The position numbers and the translations under genes were made by a program. From Rhizobium sp. AC27/96 (GTDB lineage: Bacteria; Pseudomonadota; Alphaproteobacteria; Rhizobiales; Rhizobiaceae), in NCBI RefSeq assembly GCF_001692325.1, contig NZ_LXKN01000016.1, positions 1 through 64,000 on the forward strand: 64,000 bases of DNA, in the 5' to 3' direction. Shown here in pieces: positions 36,103-45,049 of this stretch. How positions within the stretch are numbered: the first letter of the stretch is position 1; every line of letters starts with the position of its first letter. The notes under the pieces were generated by a model. That model was not told where the DNA came from. It did no database searches and saw nothing but the letters and a program-made list of their open reading frames with translations.

Positions 36103-36478
36103 TCATTTGTTTTGTCGGTATTGCTATCCGCGGCGCCTTTGAAGTCGAATAAGGTTGTGGGCTGGACACGCCACCGCACTGAGTCGCTCGGTTCTCCACC
36201 CGAAAGCAAGCTCCGACGCAGGAAAACGAGGCATGCGCCTGTATTCTCAACTGCTTTTTGCGAGGACTTTCGGATGTGCGCCTAAATACGTCAAACGCTT
36301 GTTTCGCTTGGAATTTGCGGGTGAAGAGAGCCGATTTTCCTTTAAGACCAGCAGGTTCGTTAAGAATTCGTTTACCATAAATAGCTTGCCCGCACGCCAG
36401 AATCGGGGCTTATTGCAACAGCGGTGTAAATCGGTTTTGGCCGCCCCAAAGCGCTGTTGTGAAATATCGGGCTGAAAA
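36103..36478. promoter_or_regulatory. repABC upstream region
   Basis: The AT-richer 376 bases before repA hold the operon promoter. An inverted repeat CAACAGCG (36416-36423) / CGCTGTTG (36452-36459) lies just upstream of the start and could be a RepA operator. No gene is recognised here. Confidence 0.55.
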
Positions 36479-37693
36479 ATGAAGCGAACGGCTGAGAAAA
36501 AATTGGCGGCACAGGAGACGTTGGTCGAACTCATCGAACGGCACTCCTCTGCGCTTGCAGCGCAGCTTCAAGCTCATCACCTGAGCACTTTCCCACCGGT
36601 TGCCGAGAAAGGGATTCGGCATTTCCAGCCATCAGAAGCTGCCAAGCTCGTGGGTGTCAAGGAGGTCTACCTTCGTCAGGTATCGAACGATATCGAAGAT
36701 CTTGAGGTGAGCACGACGGCGGGCGGCCGCCGTTCGTATTCGGTCGAAGACATCGACAAGATCCGCAGGCATCTCGATCGTGTCGGCCGCGCTGACAGGC
36801 GGTATCTTCCGCACCGACGCGATGGCGAAGCGCTACAAGTTATATCAGTCATGAACTTCAAGGGTGGCTCCGGCAAAACCACAACGGCGGCGCACCTGGC
36901 GCAGTATCTGGGATTGCGGGGGTACCGGGTTCTTGCTCTCGATCTGGATCCGCAGGCGAGCCTGTCGGCGCTCTTCGGCAACCAGCCCGAACTGGATGTC
37001 GGTTCCAACGAAACCATGTACGGCGCGATCCGATATGATGACGAGCGCCGGCCCGTCCAGGAGATCATCCGTTCGACATACATTCCCGATCTCCACCTGA
37101 TCCCGGGAAATCTGGAGCTTATGGAATTTGAGCACGATACCCCGCGCGCGCTGATGAAGCGCCAAGTAGGCGATGTGATGTTCTTCGACCGGGTTCGCCA
37201 GGTTTTGGACGAGGTTGAAAGCAACTACGATGTGGTTGTCATCGACTGCCCGCCGCAGCTTGGCTATCTCACGCTGTCCGCCCTCACCGCGGCGACGTCG
37301 GTGATAGTGACGGTTCATCCCCAGATGCTGGACGTTATGTCGATGAACCAGTTCCTGGCGATGGTGGCTGAGCTCCTTCGGGAGGTGGCCACAGCGGGGG
37401 GAAACGTCGACTTTTCGTGGATGCGCTACCTGATTACGCGCTTTGAGCCTGCCGATGGGCCGCAGAACCAGATGGTGGGCTATTTGCGGTCGATCTTTGG
37501 TTCCCACGTCTTAAATTTCCCAATGCTCAAGACGACGGCCGTTTCTGATGCCGGACTGACCAACCAGACCCTTTACGAGGTCGAGAGAGGTCAGTTTACG
37601 CGCAGCACATACGACCGTGCCCTCGAGGCGATGAACAACGTCAATGAGGAAATCGAAACCCTGATCAAGAAATCCTGGGGGAGAGCCGCATGA
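36479..37693 (+). CDS. repA: RepA plasmid partition ATPase (ParA type)
   Basis: A 404-residue partition ATPase. An N-terminal helix-turn-helix region (KLVGVKEVYLRQVSNDIEDLEV) precedes the deviant Walker A VMNFKGGSGKTTTAAHLAQYL (about 122-140), the second Walker motif ALDLDPQASLSALFG and VVIDCPPQLGYLTLSAL. RepA drives plasmid segregation with RepB and represses the repABC promoter. It overlaps repB by ATGA. The order, lengths and overlap are canonical for rhizobial repABC. Confidence 0.98.
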   Translation: MKRTAEKKLAAQETLVELIERHSSALAAQLQAHHLSTFPPVAEKGIRHFQPSEAAKLVGVKEVYLRQVSNDIEDLEVSTTAGGRRSYSVEDIDKIRRHLDRVGRADRRYLPHRRDGEALQVISVMNFKGGSGKTTTAAHLAQYLGLRGYRVLALDLDPQASLSALFGNQPELDVGSNETMYGAIRYDDERRPVQEIIRSTYIPDLHLIPGNLELMEFEHDTPRALMKRQVGDVMFFDRVRQVLDEVESNYDVVVIDCPPQLGYLTLSALTAATSVIVTVHPQMLDVMSMNQFLAMVAELLREVATAGGNVDFSWMRYLITRFEPADGPQNQMVGYLRSIFGSHVLNFPMLKTTAVSDAGLTNQTLYEVERGQFTRSTYDRALEAMNNVNEEIETLIKKSWGRAA

Positions 37694-38679
37694 GCCGGAA
37701 GAACCTTCTAAACCTCGTACAGGTCGATGCTGCGCGTCCGGCAAAGACACAGGGCCGCCCGCTGCTTTCAACGTCTGTGCAGTCTGACGAATCCTCGGCG
37801 GACAACAAGCTTGTCAAGCAGGTCGGGTCCACGATCCGTGAGGAGAAGGCCCGTCAGGCCCGTGCAGATGAGATCGAGCGGCGACTTGCAGAGGGCCAGA
37901 CTGTGATCGAGATCGACCCCGGCGAGGTCGAGCCTTCCTTTGTGCAAGACCGCATGCCCGGCGATATCGACGGGCTGATTAGTTCGATTAAGGAGCAAGG
38001 CCAGCAGGTGCCTATTCTTGTCCGCCCGCACCCGGACCAGGCCGGCCGCTATCAAGTGGCGTTTGGTCACCGTCGGCTTCGCGCCGTTCAGGCGCTTAAA
38101 CGCCCGGTCAAGGCAATCGTTCGCGATTTGACGGATGAGCAACTCGTTGTGGCGCAGGGACAGGAGAACAACGAGCGCGAGGATCTCACTTATATCGAGA
38201 AAGCCCTCTTTGCCGACAATTTGCAGCAGCGCTTTTCCAGGGACGTCATCATGTCGGCCCTGTCTGTCTATAAGAGCGATCTATCTTACATGCTGTCTGT
38301 CGTGGTCAGGATCCCCCGGGATCTAATCAATGCAATCGGTGCCGCCCCGGGTGTGGGGCGCCGAAGCTGGGTTGAGCTCGCAGACCTGCTTGCCAAGGAC
38401 GGATCGCTCGATTCGGCCAAGCTGTTTCTCGAATCGGCGGAAACTAAGGCCCTCCCCTCTGAGGCACGCTTCAAGGCTGTTGTCGCGCACTTGAAACCGC
38501 GGCCAGCTCGAGCGGCTGTTGACGTGTGGACCGCCGACGACGGAAAGCGCCTTGCGAGAGTGCTGAACACGGACGGGAAACTGGAAATCGCCATCGACAG
38601 GAAAGAAGCGCCTGAGTTTGCCGCGCTCGTCCTGGAGAAGCTTGAAAAACTGTATCGCGAGCACCGCTCAGCGAAATAG
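37690..38679 (+). CDS. repB: RepB plasmid partition protein (ParB type)
   Basis: A 329-residue centromere-binding protein. The ParB nuclease-like domain shows EIDPGEVEPSFVQDRMPGD, QQVPILVRPHPD, VAFGHRRLRAVQAL and AQGQENNEREDLTYIEKALFAD, followed by a helix-turn-helix (RDVIMSALSVYKSDLSYMLSVVVRIP). It binds parS palindromes such as those at 40480 and 40657 and is handed over by RepA. Its ATG overlaps the repA stop. Confidence 0.98.
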   Translation: MSRKNLLNLVQVDAARPAKTQGRPLLSTSVQSDESSADNKLVKQVGSTIREEKARQARADEIERRLAEGQTVIEIDPGEVEPSFVQDRMPGDIDGLISSIKEQGQQVPILVRPHPDQAGRYQVAFGHRRLRAVQALKRPVKAIVRDLTDEQLVVAQGQENNEREDLTYIEKALFADNLQQRFSRDVIMSALSVYKSDLSYMLSVVVRIPRDLINAIGAAPGVGRRSWVELADLLAKDGSLDSAKLFLESAETKALPSEARFKAVVAHLKPRPARAAVDVWTADDGKRLARVLNTDGKLEIAIDRKEAPEFAALVLEKLEKLYREHRSAK

Positions 38680-38714
38680 CACGCTGGATCAACAAGCCAC
38701 GGAGTCAAAACCGC

Positions 38715-38773
38715 AAAAGAAAAGAGCCCCCTCAACGTCGCCGTCGTGGAAGCCCTTATCTGTTCTGTAGCAA
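38715..38773 (-). ncRNA. Antisense ctRNA (IncA-type) between repB and repC
   Basis: On the minus strand a TTGACG -35 box (38802-38807), a 17-base spacer and a GATTCT -10 box (38779-38784) predict a start near 38772. The transcript would run leftwards into an imperfect hairpin (CCACGACG / CGTTGAGG) followed by GGGCTCTTTTCTTTT near 38725. This fits the ~55-base counter-transcribed RNA that limits repC translation in repABC plasmids. Ends are approximate. Confidence 0.72.
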
Positions 38774-38865
38774 GACAGAGAATCGCATTTCCATGAATCT
38801 TCGTCAAGAGTCTCGGCGCCATTTTGGTGAGCTCATTTTTTTTGCCTTCTGAAAGGTGAAAGACG

Positions 38866-40080
38866 ATGCATACGGGAAATGTGACGACGCCGTTTGGGCG
38901 GCGGTCGATGACGCTTGCCCTCGTGAAGCGGCAACTGGCTGCGAACGAGATCAAGCCTGGTAAGTCTGTCGAAAAGTGGAAAGTGTTCCGAGATGTTGCT
39001 GAGGCCCGGGAAACGCTTGGCCTTCAGGATCGCAGCGTCGCCATCCTGGATGCGCTTCTAACGTTCCTTCCGACCAATGAACTGCGCCAGGACGGACAGA
39101 TGATTGTCTTTCCTTCGAATGCTCAGCTGACACTGCGCGCCCACGGCATTGCTGGGGCCACGCTTCGGCGCCATCTCGCAATCCTCGTCGACGCCGGTCT
39201 GATTGTGCGAAAAGACAGCGCCAACGGAAAGAGATTTGCGCGGAAGGATCGTGACGGCGATATCGAAACGGCCTTCGGCTTCGACCTGTCTCCGCTTCTG
39301 GCGCGGGCTGATGAACTTGCTTTGATGGCGCAGGAGGTCGTGGCTGCCCGTGTTGCGTTCAGAAGGGCAAAGGAGACACTAACAATATGCCGAAGGGACG
39401 TTCGTAAACTGATCAGCGCGGCTATCGAGGAAGGCGCGGAGGGCGATTGGCAAGCAATCGAGGACATTTATCTCAATCTAATAGCTCGCCTCCCCCGCAC
39501 ACCGTCGCAGGCAGACGTCGGTAACGTGCTCAGCGAAATGCAGTTGCTTTATGCTGAAGTGCTTAGGCGTCTGAATATTCACGAGGAAATCGAAATTAAT
39601 AGCACCAATGATGCTCATAATGAGCGCCACATACAGAATTCAAAACCCGAATCCATCCGTGAACTTGAACCTCGCTCTGAAAAAGAGCAGGGGGCGAGGT
39701 CTGGTGGAGTTGATTTGCCCTCGCGTCTGGCGACCACATCCTTTCCGTTGAGCGTTGTGCTAAAGGCGTGCCCGCAGATTTGCGACTATGGACAAGGCGG
39801 TGTGGTGGGAGGCTGGCGTGATCTGATGTTGGCTGCCGTTGTTGTCAGATCGATGTTGGGTGTGAGCCCATCGGCTTATCAAGATGCTTGCGATGTGATG
39901 GGGCCGGAAAATGCGGCAATCGCGATCGCCTGTATTCTCGAGAGGGCGAACTTTATCACCTCGCCTGGTGGCTACTTGCGCGATTTGACCGGGCGCTGGG
40001 AACGAGGAGAGTTTTCGCTCGGCCCGATGGTCATGGCGCAGCTGAAGGTGAACAGTGGGGCAGCAGTTAGACGCGCCTAG
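38866..40080 (+). CDS. repC: RepC replication initiator
   Basis: A 404-residue initiator of repABC replicons. The RepC opening VTTPFGRRSMTLALVKRQLAANE and EKWKVFRDVAEARETLGLQDRSVAILDALLTFLP are characteristic; the winged-helix DNA-binding region is followed by a variable linker (about 225-290) and a conserved C-terminal block (KACPQICDYGQGG... GVSPSAYQDACDVMGPENAAIAIACILERA). The origin in such plasmids lies inside repC. AAAGG precedes the start. Its stop lies inside a strong hairpin (40058-40089). Confidence 0.98.
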   Translation: MHTGNVTTPFGRRSMTLALVKRQLAANEIKPGKSVEKWKVFRDVAEARETLGLQDRSVAILDALLTFLPTNELRQDGQMIVFPSNAQLTLRAHGIAGATLRRHLAILVDAGLIVRKDSANGKRFARKDRDGDIETAFGFDLSPLLARADELALMAQEVVAARVAFRRAKETLTICRRDVRKLISAAIEEGAEGDWQAIEDIYLNLIARLPRTPSQADVGNVLSEMQLLYAEVLRRLNIHEEIEINSTNDAHNERHIQNSKPESIRELEPRSEKEQGARSGGVDLPSRLATTSFPLSVVLKACPQICDYGQGGVVGGWRDLMLAAVVVRSMLGVSPSAYQDACDVMGPENAAIAIACILERANFITSPGGYLRDLTGRWERGEFSLGPMVMAQLKVNSGAAVRRA

Positions 40081-40089
40081 CTGCTGCCC
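40058..40089 (+). terminator. Hairpin overlapping the repC stop, with a parS-like core
   Basis: A 13-base stem (40058-40070 with 40077-40089, one G-T pair) around the loop ACGCGC, followed by GGAGTTTT. The core GTTAGACGCGCCTAGC (40066-40081) differs from the parS-like sites downstream at two positions. It could act as a terminator, as a degenerate partition site, or both. Confidence 0.6.
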
Positions 40090-40479
40090 GGAGTTTTAGT
40101 CGCGCCTCTTTTATCTCGCGTCAATTTTAAGCCGTTTGATGCGTGTTCCCGCCGTTCCGGGAGTGGCCTCGCCAAATTCGTCTCGGGGTGATTGTCCCTC
40201 AAGGGTGCAGGGCATTCGGTGTCGAGCCGGATCCGGGCGGTGATATAGAAATGCGGAATTGGTCGGTGTTTCAAGATGGGCGTAGACACGAGGTGTCGAG
40301 GTTGTTCGGTGGGAGTCTAACAAGGCGTATGCAGACATCTGAGCCTTGAACATATTGGTGCATGCGCGACGATCATTGGAACTCCCGATCGCCGCCAGAA
40401 TAGGGGTTCGACGCCACCGATCGGAGAGGCACCTGGGCAGCGTAAAGAGGTGAGGGCAGGCCCACTTCTGCGGTGTGAA

Positions 40480-40495
40480 GTTAGGCGCGCCTAAC
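40480..40495. promoter_or_regulatory. parS-like palindrome 1
   Basis: Perfect palindrome GTTAGGCGCGCCTAAC, extended by AA/TT to 40478-40497. It fits the GTT-N4-GC-N4-AAC form of repABC partition sites bound by RepB, and lies 400 bases after repC, where parS clusters of some repABC plasmids are found. Confidence 0.85.
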
Positions 40496-40656
40496 TTGCC
40501 TGTGTCAGTGGCGCGCGCAACATGGATTCGACCTCTGCTCGCCGGTCATCCTTTAACATGGCTCGATCATTGCCAGCTAGGGCACCAAGACAGGGTGCGA
40601 GATTTGGGGCAGGCTAACGGGCGACCTTGAAGCGTACACATGATGGGTGGCTACGA

Positions 40657-40672
40657 GTTAGGCGCGCCTAAC
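40657..40672. promoter_or_regulatory. parS-like palindrome 2
   Basis: Identical copy of GTTAGGCGCGCCTAAC, 177 bases after the first. Two identical 16-base palindromes downstream of repC, outside any gene, strongly support a RepB-bound partition site. Confidence 0.85.
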
Positions 40673-41096
40673 TTCAAACGTGTCGACGCGCGCAGCGGTG
40701 CGAAAAATCTAGTGGGGTGCCGGACCGGGAGTTCTTTTTCGTGAAAGCAGGGCGGCGCGGAGTATTCCATTTTTGCTTGGTATTATAGCCGCGACATTGT
40801 CATCAACGATAGCAGGCGAGGGTGGTCCTTTGTCCCGCTTCAAGGTCATAAAGCGCTCCTGCGCCAGCATTCGGTCAGCTGCAGAGACCGGCTCAACCAC
40901 TCACCTTCTAAATCATAACGCATGGCGTTTGGCTGGGCGCTCGCGAAATAGTACCGCTTTGAATGGACATACGCAGCGACTGCGCGTCTCAGGACAGTCG
41001 TTCCAACGCGGGGATTCAAGCGGCTTTTGAGATCTTCGAACAAGCCGCTGTCGTTTGGCATTTAACTGTAAGAATGCGCCCGTTCCGGCAGCTCAT

Positions 41097-41296
41097 GGCA
41101 CTTAATCTGAGATTCGCCAGTTGGTTTTTCGGCGCTTGACGCTCTCCGATTCCGAAATAGCGTTCTGTAATATTTCGCATTTTCCGATGAAGCTTGGCCA
41201 TCGGTGGTCATCTTTTTCCAGGTGGTGAATCTCACACTAAGTGCCAAATCGAACCGGCGAATCTCAGATTAAGTGCCTGATCTCAATTTAAGTGCC
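41097..41296. repeat. Cluster of related 22-bp repeats (IS-end-like)
   Basis: The 22-base unit at 41097-41118 (starts GGCACTTAATCTGAG) is exactly repeated in inverse orientation at 41256-41277. A copy with three changes lies at 41224-41245 and a shorter copy at 41279-41296, both in the orientation of 41256; a decayed copy of the first orientation lies near 41057-41080. Multiple short repeats in both orientations resemble the ends of IS21-type elements with the interior deleted. The family is inferred. Confidence 0.7.
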
Positions 41297-41383
41297 GCGC
41301 TATCTTGTTGAATTATTGGATGCGGAGTCTTGCGATTAAATGCAAAACGACATTACCAAAGCGAGGCCGTCGCGTTCGCGGGT

Positions 41384-42847
41384 TCAGCTTTCCTCGACCA
41401 GCTTGTGTTTTTTCCAGGTTCTCGGGTTCCATTCGACCAGCATATGATGGCCTAAGGCTGGCCCGCCCGTTTCAAGGTGCAGAGCACGCATCTCGACCGA
41501 TCCATCGAAGCAGAAGCCGGTGCGGACGGCGTTCGGTCCGGTTTCAGTGAGGTTCTGCTTACCGAGACTGCGAACCTCGAGGGTGGCAGAACAGCTGACG
41601 ACAACACGCGAGCCGGTCTTGCGACCAATTTCAACGGCGCGACGGTATTCCCACCGACCGAATACGAGGCCCACATCCAGGACCGGCGTCAAGATCCAGT
41701 CGGGTTGTGCATGCAGCGCAGCGTCTCCGCCCGGCGTCTGTTGCTCAAGATCTTCGCAAATCAGCACCATCACCCGCCCAAGTCCGAGGATGTCGCAAAG
41801 CACCAATTCGCTTCCGGTGGCGCAATCTTCCATGTGCGAGTCATCGTCGTGACCGTCTGCGCGGGGTAGGGCGCACTGCTTCATACGGGGCGCGGCCATG
41901 TTGAACGCATTCAGCTTGCGTTGACGAAACAGGACTTCGCCGGCACCCGTCATGACAACGGCCTCATTGAACGGCCTGTCGAGCCCTTTTGACCTCTCTT
42001 CGGAAGGGCCGCTTCCCGTCAGTACCAACGAGTGACCTAAGCGGGCCGCCCGGCGCAACGTTTCGGCAAGGCCCATAACCGCTGAGCTGGTGGCGACGAG
42101 TTCAGGCAAGACAACGAGGCCCGCTCCCTTATCCAACAGAGCCGAGACTTCGTTTTCGATCCTGACGTCCGTAATCGACGAACGCGGCACCGTGTCCAGA
42201 AACGCTTTATGGCGTCGGTCCGACACCGAAAATTCGAAGTCGTCACGATCCTCGGCAATTGGCGCAAGGCCCACTTTTTGAGCCGCGTCGTGCGAAACAT
42301 AGATTTGACTTGGCGGCGGCGCCATCGGCCGCAATTTGAAACTTTTCTGCAGGTCAGGAACGAAGCTCAGAAAGGAAAACTGATGAGCGAGCGCAACCCC
42401 ACTTTGTTCTAATCCCTTTGTCCGCTCCTTGCCCGGCATCAACAGGCCTTTGGGAAGGACGAAGCCTTTGCCAGACAACTCGGCATAGGCGCCTGTCATC
42501 GTCCGCTCCGCCCGCATCGCCGCCAACATCTGTCCACCTGCCGATGAGCGGCCAGGGAGCCGCGTCTTGATAGAGGGATGGATGCGCATCGCTACCTGGT
42601 CGAGGGCGCACATCACCACAAAGGCACGTTCATGGGGCGTGTCGACCTCACAGCTGAACGCCACCAACCGGCGGCCAAGATAGTCGGTTACCATGGCTGG
42701 AACGTCTGCAGTTGACGCTCCCTCCAAGAGCTCGACGAGCCGCCCGAATTCAGCTGCGTGCCGTCCGGACCATGGGGCAAGCGTCGCCTCAGCCTCATAG
42801 GGTTCGACGATTTGCCACAATTCCGCGAATAGTTGTCCCGGTTTCAT
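41384..42847 (-). CDS. CN-hydrolase (nitrilase-like) domain protein
   Basis: About 487 residues. The nitrilase catalytic triad is intact: Glu in LVVLPELVA (residue about 249), Lys in FRQRKLNAFN (about 311) and Cys in MVLICEDLEQ (about 364). The N-terminal 200 residues are helical and not recognised. Nitrilase-fold enzymes hydrolyse or condense amide and nitrile bonds. The ATG at 42847 lies 4 bases after the upstream ATPase stop, so the enzyme is co-translated with a KGGxGR ATPase and a winged-helix protein. No ordinary metabolic partner is near. The substrate cannot be guessed. Confidence 0.8.
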   Translation of the reverse strand: MKPGQLFAELWQIVEPYEAEATLAPWSGRHAAEFGRLVELLEGASTADVPAMVTDYLGRRLVAFSCEVDTPHERAFVVMCALDQVAMRIHPSIKTRLPGRSSAGGQMLAAMRAERTMTGAYAELSGKGFVLPKGLLMPGKERTKGLEQSGVALAHQFSFLSFVPDLQKSFKLRPMAPPPSQIYVSHDAAQKVGLAPIAEDRDDFEFSVSDRRHKAFLDTVPRSSITDVRIENEVSALLDKGAGLVVLPELVATSSAVMGLAETLRRAARLGHSLVLTGSGPSEERSKGLDRPFNEAVVMTGAGEVLFRQRKLNAFNMAAPRMKQCALPRADGHDDDSHMEDCATGSELVLCDILGLGRVMVLICEDLEQQTPGGDAALHAQPDWILTPVLDVGLVFGRWEYRRAVEIGRKTGSRVVVSCSATLEVRSLGKQNLTETGPNAVRTGFCFDGSVEMRALHLETGGPALGHHMLVEWNPRTWKKHKLVEES

Positions 42848-42851
42848 GACG

Positions 42852-45047
42852 TCAGATCGGCTTGCGGATGAAGGTTTGCAGCAGGGGGACAAGTTGCGAG
42901 AAGTCCGTTCCGTCATGTCGCATCTTGTCGGTCAGCGCTCGCATGGCCGGAACGAAGGTTGAGGCGCCTTGTTCATCACTCCTGGTCAGCGTTGACAACA
43001 GTTCATTGAAATACAGATCGCCATGCTCCGAGCTTGCGATCGCCCGTTGAAAAAGACCGAGCGCTTGCTCCGTCAGCGGTGCGCCGCTGCGGATATTCGA
43101 CAGCAGTGTCTCCATTGCCTCGTGTTCCCGGCCGGCATCGAGAAGGATCTCTGCTTCTTGGAGCGCCACTCTCGGGAGCGACTGGAAATCGGCTGAGGTG
43201 CTTTTAATACGGAAAAGCGCTTCGTCGAATTGGCCGCGACGCCGATACAATTCCGACTGGCACAGGAACAGCTCATCCTGGACGCGGTCCCGTCCGCCAT
43301 CTGCCGGCAGAAGTCGGTCGGCGTGCAGTAATACCTGACCTGAAACTTTTTCAAAACGCTCATCCCCGATCTCCATCGCGACCTTGAGGCGCGTGATAAG
43401 GATCTCTATGATCTCGCCGAGATCCCTGTCGCGGGCGGTGGAGGTTTGCGAAAGAAGTTTGACCGCTGCGACGATCGCGCGCTCGGCGCCACTTCCGTCA
43501 CCTCTTTCGAGAAGCTTGCTGGCCAGCAGACGCTGGGTTCTCGCCGGTTCGATCTCGTTGCCAACGGGTAGAGCGCGTCTCCCAATTGCGCGATAGATCT
43601 CGGCTATCTCCTTGTACGTCTCGATGACCTCGTCGGCGCGGCCCAAAGTGTCGAGAATTGCGGCCTGACGGTCGAGCAGTCGCGCGTGACGCCATTTTGC
43701 GATCGGCGATTTTTCTGCCCGCCACAGGCGCTCAGCATTGCGGCTCAAGCCGAGGGCTTTCTCGAACTCGCCATTGCGCTGCAGCAAGCCGGCGATATCG
43801 TCAAGGATCAGTGCATATCGCGTCGCATACGTGGTTGGTTCCTCGTTGTAGGCGCGGCGGGCAAGTTGTTCCGCTGTTTCGGCGAAGGTTGCTCCGGTTC
43901 GGAACGAAAGCCGGTTGTCGCGCCGCAGGACGAAACTCAATGCGGCTTCGGCAAGCGACATCAGCCATTCGGGCCTTTCACCATCGTCTGCGACCGCATT
44001 GTCCAACCAGAACTGGACCTGGCTCCAGGCGTCCAAAGTCGGTTGGTCGCTGATGGCTCGCAGGTCAAACAGCCGGGGATCGTCGAATGCGGCGCGGCGC
44101 CAGTATGATGATAGAACGTCTGCATCGACTGGCCGAATGCCTATTTTAGTAGAGCCGGTAATCCGGCGGGCCAGGTCGTGCATGGCATCTAGGAGAGACC
44201 CTCTTTCATCTGGGTACTCTTCAAAGACAGCAAGCTTCTCTTCGAAAGCGCACCACGGATAATTGCGCACTTCCGCCCGCCGGAGACTTTGCTCGACCTT
44301 GCGCGGTCCGCCCTCGATAAGGTCGATGAACCGCTGCGCGGTGTGACGTCGCGCCGCCTCGACAGTCGAACGTTCCTCGACCCGGCTGGGTACAAACTCC
44401 ATTTTAAGCGCCGGTTTCTTCTGACTTTTGCGCGCCTCCTTGATCGAACGCGCGATCGCAGCCGTCCCCTCGATACTTTGACGGTTGTAGACAAGGCAAA
44501 GGACGAGAGCGTCGGGGAGCTGTGAGGTGCAAATACCGGCGGTATCGGCAACACCCGTTCGACTGTCGATTAGAACATGGGTGTAGCGGTTTCGAGCCCA
44601 CTTCAGAATGGCATTGATAAACGGCTCACCGTCGAAACGTTGATAGAAACCGTTCCAGTCGAGACCGCCAACCTTGTGGCTATAATGCTCGTCCTGGCGA
44701 CCGGCGCCGATAAAGTCCAGACAACCTGATCCCTTCAATGGCAGATCAAGAGGCTGGACGATGTCGCTGCAGTCGCCGAGCTTGAATCTGTCCTTGCGAT
44801 CCGGCTGCGCGTTGAGTTGCTCGAGATAGTCCCAAACGCGGTCGATCAGGCCATTGCTTTCGCCCTGATCCGGGTCGCTTAGGAACGGATGAAAATAGCG
44901 GTGCAACCCTGGTGCTTCCAGATCCCAATCGATCGCAAGCACTCTTTCATCGTTCGAAGCCAGTGCCCAGGCGACGTTTGCCAGCGTCATGCTGCGCCCA
45001 CTTCCGCCCTTGTAAGAGTAGAAGGTCGTAACCTGTGACTTTGCCAT
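42852..45047 (-). CDS. KGGxGR-motif MinD/ParA-like ATPase with TPR-like C-terminus
   Basis: A 731-residue protein. The N-terminal ParA/MinD fold has FYSYKGGSGRSMTLANVAWALAS (residues 9-31), where the usual GKT is replaced by GRS, as in KGGVGR-type ATPases, plus LAIDWDLEAPGLHRYF and VLIDSRTGVADTAGIC. Residues about 330-731 are repeated helix pairs with TPR character (EFEKALGLSRNAERLW, DEVIETYKEIAEIY, QFDEALFRI). No membrane segment is seen. The gene lies between a winged-helix gene (2-base gap) and a nitrilase-like gene (4-base gap). It may be a switch ATPase of a conflict or signalling system. Confidence 0.85.
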   Translation of the reverse strand: MAKSQVTTFYSYKGGSGRSMTLANVAWALASNDERVLAIDWDLEAPGLHRYFHPFLSDPDQGESNGLIDRVWDYLEQLNAQPDRKDRFKLGDCSDIVQPLDLPLKGSGCLDFIGAGRQDEHYSHKVGGLDWNGFYQRFDGEPFINAILKWARNRYTHVLIDSRTGVADTAGICTSQLPDALVLCLVYNRQSIEGTAAIARSIKEARKSQKKPALKMEFVPSRVEERSTVEAARRHTAQRFIDLIEGGPRKVEQSLRRAEVRNYPWCAFEEKLAVFEEYPDERGSLLDAMHDLARRITGSTKIGIRPVDADVLSSYWRRAAFDDPRLFDLRAISDQPTLDAWSQVQFWLDNAVADDGERPEWLMSLAEAALSFVLRRDNRLSFRTGATFAETAEQLARRAYNEEPTTYATRYALILDDIAGLLQRNGEFEKALGLSRNAERLWRAEKSPIAKWRHARLLDRQAAILDTLGRADEVIETYKEIAEIYRAIGRRALPVGNEIEPARTQRLLASKLLERGDGSGAERAIVAAVKLLSQTSTARDRDLGEIIEILITRLKVAMEIGDERFEKVSGQVLLHADRLLPADGGRDRVQDELFLCQSELYRRRGQFDEALFRIKSTSADFQSLPRVALQEAEILLDAGREHEAMETLLSNIRSGAPLTEQALGLFQRAIASSEHGDLYFNELLSTLTRSDEQGASTFVPAMRALTDKMRHDGTDFSQLVPLLQTFIRKPI

Positions 45048-45049
45048 GG

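Larger units (their letters stand above)
40090..41383. other. Long noncoding region downstream of repC
   Basis: About 1.3 kb with no gene I can support. It holds the two parS-like palindromes and, at 41097-41296, a cluster of related 22-base repeats. The remainder is low in recognisable signals; short frames on both strands lack ribosome binding sites. Confidence 0.5.
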
